Positions 22,474 to 33,511 of a stretch of 64,000 bases of DNA are shown piece by piece. Numbering within the stretch: the first letter of the stretch is position 1; each line of letters begins with the position of its first letter. The notes under the pieces were generated by a model. It made no database searches and was not told the origin of the DNA. It saw only the letters and a program-made list of their open reading frames with translations. Origin of the DNA: Adineta vaga (Eukaryota; Rotifera); the NCBI GenBank assembly GCA_021613535.1, contig CP075496.1:10044001-10108000 (forward strand), in the 5' to 3' direction. The position numbers were made by a program, and so were the translations under genes.

Positions 22474-22715
22474 AAAACGTTCATAACTTTGCTGAACTTA
22501 ACATATAGCTGTGATTGTTTTGTCTTCAATCTATCAGTATTCGTATTTATTTCTAATCAAATTCTTCTATCATTTCTTTTTACTCAAATAAATACCTATC
22601 TCATATGAGAAAGTTATCAATTGTTTTAAGAATATTTTATTTCTTTTGTATCGTATTATGAATTTCTAAATTAAGACTGCGACAGTTTATGTGAGAAAGA
22701 TTTGTAGTCGATTTG

Positions 22716-24150
22716 TCAATGTATAAACATCGAACCCCATTCATGAACAATTAATCCACTGTTTGATAAATGTTCATTGATGAAAACTTTTTGAATTTCA
22801 TTTTCCAATTCATCGAATGATGAAATTTCATTATCGTTATTTCCGAAACTAAAAACAAGAAAAATACGTAAGAATTGTTGAGGTAATGGTCGAATTGTTA
22901 ATTGAGCAGATTGAGAATAGATTTGAGAAGGAACGAAATGAAAGAGAATTTTCTGATTTTTATATTCAGGATCAACTTCATCCAATTGAGGAAGTATATA
23001 TGTTATCAAATCCTATAAAGAAAACGTCATCTTTTCATAAGATTAATGAAGTTTATACGTACATCACGATCTTCTGTAGATAAAGTCATTTTCTTTAGCA
23101 GATAGTTCAAAACTCGACTAAATTCATTTCGTGGAACGCATAGATTCTTCTGTTGAAGAAAACTCGGTATTGAACTAAGTGTCATTGCTTCCCAGAATAG
23201 CATTCGATGTTCAATTTCATTATCAATATGTGGATAAAATCGATTGATTAAATCATCTCGATTTTCTTTTTTGTCATCAAAAATAATCTTTCCATCAGGA
23301 TATACATTCAAATTAGTCCATTGTACAAAAGTTTTCTTATTCGTTATCGACGGATTTGGATACAGACTGGAAAACATCCATATATTTGGATCGAGTTCAA
23401 TTGATACATTCACATGTGGAATAATCTGATTAGTGGCTGATTTTAAACGAATAATTGGTTTACGAAGTCGTAATACAAGATGTAGACAACTTTCATTTAA
23501 GATACCATAATCTGTCAATGTTGAATTATCTTCAAGTTGTTTCCCACTGAAGATAAGACGTTGTTGATCAGTTGGAATACCTTCTTGGATTTGTATACGT
23601 TCTTTGATTATAGCGATAGTATCTGTTTTTAAACAGGTCTTAATATTTATCGTTTTACCAGTTAAAGTTTTAATGAAAATGATATCCATAGGTAATGATG
23701 AGGATGATTTCAATTGAATTAGAAAACGAGAATCATTAACTACATTAGACAATGTCTGAGAAAGATTAAGTGACAGTTGAGTATTTTCTTCCGATACCAA
23801 ATGATAATTATCAATATTTGATAAGTCAAGCAGATTCAATTCAGCCATTTGACAAAAAATATCACCAACAGTCACATGATTATTAACACTACGACACAAA
23901 CAAAAGAATAATAATTGAATTCAACATACAATTTATTCACAATAACTTACTAGATATCATAATCTTTGTTATTAAAAATTAATGTAATGATAAATAATCG
24001 AGGAATAGTCGATAGATCTTCACATGGATCAATATGTGCATTTCGAAGATCCATTGTACATTTGGAAAGTTTGTCCATATGAGTTTGAGCATCAATAGCT
24101 TTTTGATAACGTTTTATCAAATCGTCTATTGAATCATTCGTCAACGACAT
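22716..24150 (-). CDS. Protein with an internal ubiquitin domain lacking the C-terminal Gly-Gly
   Basis: Three exons: 23951-24150, 23063-23888, 22716-23012; introns GT-AG, 111 and 50 bp; 440 aa. Start at MSLTNDS because upstream in-frame sequence is hydrophobic and begins at a non-ATG codon. Residues 1-125 are an uncharacterised helical region. Residues about 134-207 are a close ubiquitin copy ([31 protein letters not shown]). The hydrophobic patch (Leu8, Ile44, Val70 equivalents) and Lys48 are retained, but RLRGG is replaced by RLRKP, so it cannot be cleaved or conjugated as ubiquitin. After it comes a region of about 230 aa with alternating strands and helices (for example [19 protein letters not shown]) with no family I recognise. 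Likely binds proteasome or ubiquitin receptors. Cytoplasmic, no TM. Confidence 0.85.
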
Positions 24151-24382
24151 TTCTTTTGTTATCAAAATGCAAAAAAAACGAAAAAAAAAGAAGTATTTAT
24201 ACAAAGCTAAGCGGATGAAAAACAACAAACAATAACAGAATAGTCATATATGACATTCAATGTAATTAAAATAGATTGACTGTATCGACATCTTGCGATG
24301 AATCAATGTGAGAGTATTTTATTTAAGAAAAAAGAAAAGAAAAAACCTTTCGATGTCATTACGACTACACTTGACGTATTAT

Positions 24383-25108
24383 TCATGATGCATAGATTGC
24401 TGATTCAAGATTTTTCGAAATTAATTTCGATAATCTGAATGAGAATAAAACAATTACTAACTAAAAGAGAAATTATTTAACAATTAGAAGATATTTTCAT
24501 TGAATATTTACTTGTAAAATCAATGTTGTAATACATAAACCAATTGAACTAATTGAAGCAATAAGAATATGAGTATCGATTAAATGAAAGTACATCATTG
24601 TTTGAAAAATTGTTAATAGAGATACAATAAGAAATACACCAAATACACATAAAAATATTGTACTCAACCATGCAAACTAAAACTCAACTGTTTTCAAATA
24701 GAAATTCAAATTTTATATACAACATACTAATAATAATCCTTTGGAATAATAACGATAAGTAACGAATAACCAAAGACCATCATAAACAAGAGATACTAAA
24801 GCCCAACTGAATTCATATTGACGATTGAAATATTGACAAAACCATAAATTTGTATATTTCATACAAGGTAAACTGACAAAAGTCAGATACAATAGAGACA
24901 ACATCTAAAATTTCCAATAAACAAAATCGAATTTCTTTCCATTCGCAAAACATTTTTGTTCACTTACAATCATAATTGAAAGTAATAGAAGAAGAATCTT
25001 TCGTAATCGATCGATGTTCATCTTTCGAGATTGCTGAAAATGTACCGTATAATCGCTAGTAATGTTATCATTGTTGACAACTGTTTGAACACTTTCTTCG
25101 TTTTCCAT
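24383..25108 (-). CDS. Four-TM protein, tandem paralog A
   Basis: Four exons: 24968-25108, 24728-24904, 24512-24676, 24383-24460; all introns phase 0 with GT-AG ends; 186 aa. N-terminal 30 residues are hydrophilic, then RLRKILLLLLSIMI begins TM1. TM2 lies in ALVSLVYDGLWLFVTYRYY, TM3 in STIFLCVFGVFLIVSLLTIF and TM4 in LIASISSIGLCITTLILQ continuing into the last exon (LVIVLFSFRLSKLI). The last exon matches those of paralogs B and C, which confirms it. I do not recognise the family; topology resembles small tetraspan membrane proteins, but there is no CCG motif of tetraspanins. The N-terminus looks cytoplasmic. Confidence 0.75.
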
Positions 25109-25723
25109 TACTTCTCTTCAAATGTTGACTGAATGTCACTGACTTGATAGAATAGGAAGCACACTAATACTTTTCTATATTACTAACATACTAATCTGTC
25201 TTCTTTAGAGGCGTATTTTCTTTTAAGAAAACGACATGTTATTAGAAATCATTTTCATCAAAATTAAGAAAGAAAAAACGACAACAAACATTATAATAAA
25301 AAAAAAACTTCTCTCATAATTGACAAAAATAAAATATCAATGATGAATTTCTCAAATGAAATCATTTGTTCCAAATTAATTTAATATTCTGTATCGTTTA
25401 GATGACTAAAATATGTGAAACGACGTCGATCATACATCGCGTGACTACGATAAAAAAAAGAAAAAACCTTCGAAATTAAGTAGTAATAATTCTCCGAGGA
25501 TGTTCATCAAAAAATTACCCTCAAATTTATTGCTTATATGCAGATAAAGGAAATAGGGAAAAAGCGGAATTTCTTTATATAATTCAATAATATTGTATCT
25601 AAAATTAGATGTACATTGCATTAAATAACGTTTATATTGACAGAATTAATATATTTTTAGTTTATGATCTTCAAGATTTGTATTTCAAATATATTTACAC
25701 ATAAGATGATATCTTTTTAGCTA
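25109..25723. other. Intergenic between paralogs A and B
   Basis: About 600 bp, AT-rich. It holds the promoter of paralog A and the 3' UTR of B. No further exon of the family is seen here. Confidence 0.6.
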
Positions 25724-26417
25724 TCAAATACCACATACATCTATAGATTCGATTACTTGCTGTTCGATATGAGTAATTAATTTCGATAATATAAATGCGA
25801 ATCGAATTGTAATTAACTATAGAAATAGAAATGAACAAAGAATTTGTTTTTATAAAGAACATAATTTACTCGAAGTGATAATATACAAATCCAAAAGATA
25901 ACAAAAACAATATATCGAGGTGTATAAAATTTCATTTCATTCGAAGCAAGTGTTTCCTTATGACGTGGTATAAATAACATCATACCAAGAACAACACAAC
26001 TGCAAATAAAAAAGAATATTCCCATCCATGCGTACTAAAAATACAAGATATTAAAAAGATTAGATGGAATAAAGAAAATCTACTACCACACGTAAACATA
26101 TTCGAGAGCAAAGATAAGAAACAATTAATCCAAAAACATCATAAATAATCGAACAAAATATCCATATTAAAGGATAGTAAAATTTTACATTCTCTCTCAT
26201 CCATGAATTGACAGAATATAAATGTATATAAGCAAGGAAAACAATGAGATCAAATGTCTGAAAAATCGAATTGATTAGATATAGATTTGATGAACTTTGA
26301 TTTCTAACTTACGAATAAAATATCGATAAGAATAAAAAGAATTTTCTGTCGTCGATATATATTAGCTTCATATAAAAGCAAGTGAGGTGTTAGAGCTAAA
26401 TGTGGATGATTGAGCAT
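25724..26417 (-). CDS. Four-TM protein, tandem paralog B
   Basis: Four exons: 26313-26417, 26087-26257, 25870-26034, 25724-25816, all introns phase 0; 177 aa. Start MLNHPHLALTPH is the only ATG before the shared motif IYRRQKILFILIDIL (TM1). Exon 2 holds FYYPLIWIFCSIIYDVFG (TM2) and ends CLRV, exon 3 begins YAWMGIFFFICSCVVLG (TM3) and includes YIVFVIFWICIL (TM4), and exon 4 is TIRFAFILSKLITHI. Exon 2 is 171 bp and exon 3 165 bp, as in the neighbours. The I/V-YD-x-F/L-G/W motif of TM2 is common to the three copies. Function unknown. Confidence 0.78.
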
Positions 26418-26760
26418 GATAGATTGATTGTGTTTCACCAACGAAGTTTTTTTTCTTTATCAGAGACAAATTCGAAGAATAGTATTTTAAGAGAAAAGCG
26501 ATAAGTAGGAACTAAATACAACGTGTTAGAATGTTATAATTATGAAGGAGTGCTAAGATAGTTTATTTATGAAAAATCACAACTACCAGACGTGTTAATA
26601 TTCGAATTTACATAATGTGTGTACCAAAAGTATGATATTTTATCACTTAGACTGGAATTTTACAACGATGATTCAAAAAACGATATATTTATTCCTTAAC
26701 CGAAATATTCTTTATTCTAGTAGGATATACTAACAATACTAAACAGTTTAAATAGCAGAA
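26418..26760. other. Intergenic between paralogs B and C
   Basis: About 340 bp, AT-rich; promoter of B and 3' UTR of C. Nothing else seen. Confidence 0.6.
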
Positions 26761-27481
26761 TTATACGGTTCGAATGATTGTTCGTTGATTATGTACAAGT
26801 AAATTCGATAATTTAAATGACAAACATATAACAATCATCTAAAACAAAAATATTCAAATATATATTTAAAATGAAAAGTCAATGAAATATTTACAAGAAT
26901 GATTGACGATATTGTAAAAATGAGCATATAAATTGTAGGACCAACAAGATCATCATCATCAGTACGAGATGAATTTTGATGTGTTGTATTAAATGCTGCG
27001 ATACAAAGCACGATAAAACTAGTTCCTACTAAAATCAAAAGAACTGTTCCAATCGATGCAAACTGAAATAGAAAAATAAATTCGATTGATTAAACAAAAT
27101 AATAATATTCAATACATTACCACACGTAAAGCTTTTTGAAAGTATCGAATTGTTACGATGAATCCAAAAGCATCATAGATAACTGACAATAAAGTCCAAA
27201 CTAATTCGTAATTACTTTTGAAATAGGAACTAAATCTTGATTTATCGACATAGGCATGAACAATGAAAATCAAGTAAATGGTATCGAATGTCTAAAAAGG
27301 ATGTCATTTCATTTAGATGAATACATTTTGAATGATAATTTACAAGTAAAAAACCAATGAGAATAAGAAGAATCTTTCGAATACGATGTATTTTCAATTG
27401 TTCAGGTGATAATCGTAACGTAACCGACTGGTTAGGGTCTTCGATCATACCGAATTTTTCAATAATATCTTCTTCATTCAT
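26761..27481 (-). CDS. Four-TM protein, tandem paralog C
   Basis: Four exons: 27344-27481, 27121-27291, 26895-27062, 26761-26838, all introns phase 0; 184 aa. The acidic N-terminus (MNEEDIIEKFGMIED) is followed by IHRIRKILLILIGFLL (TM1), TFDTIYLIFIVHAYV, YELVWTLLSVIYDAFGFIV (TM2), FASIGTVLLILVGTSFIVLC (TM3) and a loop with NTTHQNSS containing N-glycosylation sequons, then YMLIFTISSIIL plus MIVICLSFKLSNLL (TM4). Sequon position suggests the TM3-TM4 loop is extracellular or lumenal. Closest in exon sizes to B. Function unknown; family possibly restricted to rotifers. Confidence 0.78.
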
Positions 27482-27954
27482 ATTTGTTTATCCCTTGTTT
27501 TTTTTCACAATTGCAAAGTAAAATAAATCTCGACATAAAAGTTAAATAGAGAAACACCAGCTGTCGCTTAGTTTGCCTTTTTTTTCTCTTCATTCTTATC
27601 TAGGAATCAATGAAAGAAAAGATGTCACATTATATTGTTAATCAAGAGAACAAAACTTCTCTTATAGACAATTGTTTTGAATATTAACTAGCTTTCTTTG
27701 GTATCAACTGATTTTATTTACAATTTTTAATCATTGACGATCGATGAAAAGACTAAACAATGATTGACTAGTAATGAAACAGCAAATGGTTGGATCATAC
27801 AACGAAAGAATTATAGATTTCATGAGATATTCTATTTCATTTTGTTGACAACAGAATATGATCAAACGATAAACTCTAATAGTGAAGTGATTCAAAACCA
27901 AAAATCTAAAATATACTTTGCATCTGATTTGATGAGCTTATTGAATAAACATTA
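27482..27954. other. Intergenic
   Basis: Upstream of paralog C and beyond the end of the RING-RRM gene. A 64-codon frame at 27764-27958 on the + strand overlaps the RING-RRM 3' end and has no domain; treated as chance. Confidence 0.5.
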
Positions 27955-29435
27955 CTAAATTGTTACATCTATTTTTATTTCAACTCGTCTAATTAATAAG
28001 TTTCTTTCATCAACGAAAATTTTTTTTTCTGTTACTATTGATTGTGTTAGTTCAATGCTGATTCGCTGGATTAGTTCTGAGTTTTGGATGGTGCTGTCGT
28101 CTACGAATAAAACAAAAAAAAAGGAGATCATATATAGAAACTTTATTTGCAATATTCTATTCCAATATACAAACCTTGGATTCGTATTTTTTGATGTTTT
28201 ATCTCGTTCACTTGATTGATCATATTCTATTGATGAAGATAACAGATAAGAAAGTCGATTTTCGATACATAAAATATTCATTTACCTCGACTGGATTTCC
28301 CACCCTCTTTAAAGTTATTTCGCTTTGGCGTTGATATACTCACAAAAATGTGAGTATTCCATTGAGGAATATGTTTTTCTATAGAAAAAAATGCAGATGA
28401 TGCTAAATAGATATTGGAGACTCATCTTACGATTATATTCTCCAACTGCTGCAGAAGCTGATTCTTTATCAGCATAAACAACTTTTGCTGAGCACGGCGC
28501 ATCCTTATTAGTTGGATTCTTGAAAATAAATAAACTGGCTTTTTGGGTCGTTGCATCGTACTAAAATAGATATGAATGAAGATTTCTCAAATAATATTAC
28601 AGTTAAATAGATCCATTAGATTTACCTTAATACGACCGACTTTTGAAAAGAAGTCAAATACATCGTTAAATTTGACATTACCAGGTAGATTTCGAATAAA
28701 TATGGCATCATCTTCTTTCTTATTTTTATCATCGGTGCATGTTTCCGAAATCGATGAAGAAACACTTTCAGCATCAGAATCACCAGCAGGTGTTGCTGCG
28801 CTGCTGCTCCTGCGACTATGAGAAAAACAATCATCGTATACAAATGATTTTTAATCTAAAGATGATTTCAATTTACCTTTGTCATCAGTTGTTTGAAATT
28901 TCTTTCCCTTTAATTTATTGATCTCTGAAGTTTGTTGTTGGATTTGTTTCCTAAGCTGATTATTTTCAGCGATTAAGAAACCTAAAACAGGTCTCAATGG
29001 CTCAAAAATGCATCTCGATACATGTTCATGTAATTCTTCTCGTCGTCCGTTCCAGGGACATTTGATATCCATTGCTAGACATTGAACCATAGCCTTTGGA
29101 CAAATCTTATTGATATGATCCAGAAAATTTCCACGCTGTAAACCAGTTTCTTCACATAATGTACACCGGACTCGAATTTGATCAAGCATATTACGTAAAG
29201 GACGACTAGCTTGCGTGAGTTCTTTAGTCGATAGTGGTTTTTTCATACACGTTGGACATGATTGAATGGTATTCTTTGTTAACCAACGTGTAATACATCC
29301 TTTACAGTATGTATGATCACACGATGTGCATACAGGTTCTTTAAAAGGTTTCTGACAAATACTACATATTAAATTAGGATCAATAGAACTTTCATCTATA
29401 TATTCCATCGATTCAAATTCATTATTAGCTGCCAT
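27955..29435 (-). CDS. RING and TRAF-type zinc-finger protein with coiled coil and C-terminal RRM
   Basis: Exons 28877-29435, 28626-28795, 28431-28560, 28286-28402 and two further small exons to about 28052 or 27955. Residues 24-62 are a C3HC4 RING (CSIC, CTSCDHTYCKGC, CPTC). Two TRAF-type fingers follow (CTLCEETG...HINKIC, C...HVSRC), then a coiled coil (NNQLRKQIQQQTSEINKL). Exon 2 starts at an inner AG (28795), the only one that keeps frame, and encodes a Ser-rich linker then AIFIRNLPGNVKFNDVF, an RNP2 motif. Exon 3 gives ASLFIFKNPTN (RNP1-like) and AKVVYADKESASAAV, completing an RRM similar to FUS/TAF15 types. An E3 ligase that binds RNA is implied. The last exon could end at 28052 or run to 27955 in another frame, so the C-terminus is uncertain. 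Confidence 0.75.
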
Positions 29436-31132
29436 TAGTTTTGAAAATTAAGATATCTAGAAAAAAAATATTAGTCTCCATGTGAATGACATTGACTTTT
29501 GTTTCTTTAACTTTACAAGGACAATAAATCATACACTTCGAAAAAGTTGAATCTAACTAAATATAAGTAATCATTCATCATAAACGATAACTTGTAAACA
29601 CGCAATATAGTATAAAAATATATTTCTGCTTGTTTTTATATGTACGATGGTTTACTCTCTCAATATTATTTCGTAGTAATACGCATGGTTTGTTTACTGA
29701 CATTATTCAAAATGGCCTATCTGATTGTCAACGTTGCCTAGACGACAATTTATACATATAACTGTACAAAAAATTTTACGTTCGTTTTTCTCATACGCTA
29801 AATAAGTTTTGTATTCATTACGTATGAATTTCGATGCATGAGAAGAAAGTATTACTATCGAAATATAATTCTCAAATTTTGCAAGTTAACACCGATATAC
29901 AACAAGAAAATGATGATAGTTTATATGTACATTCTCAAAATTAGACGTTCATTGTTGAAATTAACTGCATAGATAGTATTATTTAATATACATATATGGT
30001 ATGTAGAATCTTTCTATCACATGATTTAGTTGTGTGACTCACTTCTAGACTATTACTTTACAAAACCGTGTAAACATACGTCACTGCAATAAATAAAAAT
30101 GGTATGCGAATGACGATTGACAAAAAAACATCGAACATAAAGAACTATAAAGATTCATAAAAAAGAAAGGAAAAACAACATGATCACAAATAGAATTAGA
30201 AGCAACCAAGTTTCCAGACAGAATAGAACTAATGTTGTCACGAGCTTCTCTAACTATATGCTGTGTGTACGCATTTTTTCTCGTATTACTTTATCTTTGA
30301 TCGTTCCAAGGACTATATTTCTGTTCTGTTACTCTTCTGATAGGAAAAGAAAATTTCTCCTCTTTCTTCTTTCGCGAATTCATGTGCTTGTCAAATTATT
30401 AGAGAATAATGAAAAAAGAATATTCTATTCTGTCTCTTTATATTTTTGTTTTTCAAATCCATATTTAAGAAAGCTTTCTTATTTCAATAACATCATGTCG
30501 CTCTTTAAAATACCTTAACTGAGACGTGAACAATGCAAAAAATCTATAGATCTTAGAATGAAAATCTACGAAATCAGTTAATATTTTCTCAGTCCATTTG
30601 TCACATACACATGATCAAAAAACTAATCTTTTCTGATGTATTTTTTTAATATATAAATGCATCATCGACGAAACCTTTCATTGAATAAATAAACTCGAAT
30701 CTAATTTTCAATATATAAATATAAATTTTATAATTATAGTATTTTGACATAAAATAATCAAACTTTATAGCTTCTATTCATCATAGCAGTCACTTTAGCG
30801 ACAGCGTACAAAACTAATCTTGTCACTACTGCCATCACAGTACTTTGATGCAACTGGTAAAAATCGATGAATGAAAATCGTTGTAGTTCTTTTTATATAG
30901 AATGAATCAACACGTTAATCACGTTTATTTTCCAATCCAGTTGTGCAATTCTTCTACATTATAGTCAAACCAAACAAGTTACTAATAATTTTTCACAATA
31001 TAATTACCTATCTTCTTTCAGAACAAAGTTATCTTATTTATTACTATTATCGGTCGGTAGAGAAAAGAATATTATTGAAACTGTTATTTCTTTCACTTGA
31101 AAACAAATCACGACTTTTTGAGTTTTTATATA
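29436..31132. other. Long intergenic region, no supported gene
   Basis: About 1.7 kb. A 112-codon + frame at 30180-30518 starts at ATG but has low-complexity composition (many Phe, Ser, Arg), no paralog and no domain. I see no RNA gene or ordered repeat. Confidence 0.55.
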
Positions 31133-32984
31133 ATGTCCGACAATCTGTCAGTAAAAATTATCTCGACAACATGCTTTCAGCATCTACCTGCAGAAATTAT
31201 TCTCGATATTTTCCACTATTTATCTTCTCATCACATTCTTCAAGCATTCTTTCTCTTAAACTCACGTTTGCAAAATCTCATCACCAAACAACAACAACGT
31301 TATATCAATCCTTTCCAACTACCAACAACATATTTACATTCATGGTATCAAATCTTATCACTCTTTGGACCACATATTCATTCATTGATGATTGTTAATG
31401 ATCATTTAACTTTCTCATTAGATCTCTTTTCAAATCTCAGAACGCTCATCATTTCATCATCATCATATGGACTTCCAAAATGATCAATTCAATCTCATTT
31501 TAGATCACGAATGCTTTTCACAATTACATGCATTGAAAATCAAAGATGAAATCTTACAAAAATTATCAAAAAATGAAAGCGAACTTGATTGTGAACAACT
31601 GTTATTCAGAAAAGTGTTTAATGATGAAAACAAATTAGAAGTATTTGAATATATGCCTCAAGTGAGCAGTTTGCGATGGAGAAGATTTTATGGATTGAAA
31701 TGTAATGTTCATATACGATCGTTGACAATCCATTTACATGACTTTCAAGATCTGTTTACTTTTTTTGAATACACACCAAATTTACGTTATTTGAAGTTAG
31801 AATCTTTATCACCGTATCTGAGTGATACATATCAATATGATAATGTTTTTGGAATTGAACTCAATGAATTTCACATGAAATTTAATCCAGCTCAAACTGG
31901 ACCATTAGGAACTTGTTATATTGGTGTAGATTTCGATCGAATCATTCGTGCTATACTTCGGTTTTCATCATCATTGATAAGTTTATCATTAAATTTTGTT
32001 GATATGAATTGGATTCGAGATAGAGATGATTTTCCATTTAATGGTATCAAACTAGAAAATCAATTATTATCACAGTTAATTAATTTAGAAAATTTTCATT
32101 TCTACTCTCGAAAAGTTTTCAAAGACAATAATATACATCGAATTTTATCAACATTCAAAACTCAGTTTTGGTTCGATCGTAATTGGACTGTTGGTGCTCA
32201 TTATTACAATGGAGGTGTTTATATTTATTCTTTACCATTTCATTTCCATGAATTTCGTAGTTTTACAAATTTCAATCCTATTTTATATAATAATGATGAC
32301 GTTCTAACAAATACTCATAACTTATGGTCAAATATTACAACTCTTGAATTCTTCATAATTGACGGCCTCTATTTTAAGGAATTATTTCGTTTAATCAAAA
32401 TCAATATGCCCAAGCTCAAGGTTATCAAGTTTCTTCGAGATTTTAGTGATCAGTCTATATCTCCCATAGAAATCAAAGATATTGATATAGTATTGAATAC
32501 AGTAACAACAGTTAGTCTTCATCAAGTATTTCTAGAGGACTTAAAACAATGTTTTATTAATGCTCTACCAAATGTTAAACATTTAATTCTAATTTCTTCT
32601 ACATTACCAGCGGGAGGAAATGAATTGACGGATATGTTGAGTAGAAGAATTCAACGGTTAAATATTAATAGTTATTACGAAATACAAAATCTAGCAGAAC
32701 TAGATAAGAGCTATCTTACGAATTTGAAAGAATTGCAGTTAATATTTGGTGTAGGAGGTTTTACTAAGGAGAAAAATAGCCGTTCCAAATTGATAATGAA
32801 TTTGTTAAGAAATTTCCCAAGCTTGAAAATTTTATCGATTTATGCCTTACCTTGCAGTGGTTGCACCTTTTACAGTGCTGATCAAATATTTCAACCAGTG
32901 ATTGATTATTTAGATCCAGATGAAATGAAAAATAAATACGAAATTAAACGTTGTGGTCAATATCTTCGATTTGTGAAAATATGA
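31133..32984 (+). CDS. F-box/LRR-like protein split by a +1 frameshift at CCA-AAA-TGA
   Basis: Frame 1 (31133-31483) encodes an N-terminal F-box: FQHLPAEIILDIFHYLSSHHI and SRLQNLI, then an LRR-like strand LRTLIISSSSYGLPK, and stops at TGA. Frame 2 is open through this point and continues 501 codons to TGA 32982-32984 (first residues NDQFNLILDHECFSQLHALKI), with repeated LRR-like strands (LRYLKLESL, LKVIKFLRDF, VKHLILISS, LKELQLIFG, LKILSIYAL). A single skipped base restores one protein of about 616 aa. F-box proteins recruit substrates to SCF ubiquitin ligases. The decayed copy at 33512 shares the same break, so it predates the duplication. It may be a pseudogene, a programmed shift, or two proteins. 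Confidence 0.7.
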
Positions 32985-33511
32985 ATACTTGTTTTGACTG
33001 TTATTGTTATCAATAAAATAGAGAAGCAAAAAAATGTATTTATGATATTGTGAGTTAAACGTTTGTCATGATGAATTATATCTATTGCAAGTGATTTTCG
33101 TAGTTAAGATTATATTTGACACAGGAAAGCATTCGTTTCTTGGATTTATTGAATTTAATTAGCAGGCATGTATGAAAGAATCATCAATTGATGTATCAGA
33201 GTTATATGATCAAGATTACATTTTCCTTTGTTCAAGTTTATAGTTTAATTCATTTAATTCTAACTATCCTAAAACTCATTTCTGTCATTTCTTCAGACAC
33301 ACATATTTGTCTGCTCATAAGTATTCATTCATAGATAACGCGAAATATATCTCTTTCTCCGAAAAGTAAATGTCGATAGGGAGAAGATCTGTTTTGCTGT
33401 ATTTTGACGGAAGGATTATCATAAATCTCTGTTTTCATTATGTCAATAAACAATCGTTGTATTCAACACAAGTAGAATATTACAAAACACTTTAGCTACA
33501 TACATTTTACG
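32985..33511. other. Intergenic between the F-box gene and its decayed copy
   Basis: About 530 bp, AT-rich, with no supported gene. Probably includes the duplicated promoter of the second copy. Confidence 0.6.

Noticed and set aside
28622-28843. 73-codon minus frame over the RRM exon
   Set aside because: Wrong frame for the RRM; the other frame gives RNP motifs and fits the splice phase from exon 1 with the inner acceptor.
30180-30518. 112-codon + frame starting with ATG
   Set aside because: Biased Phe/Ser/Arg composition, no paralog, no domain, no splice support.
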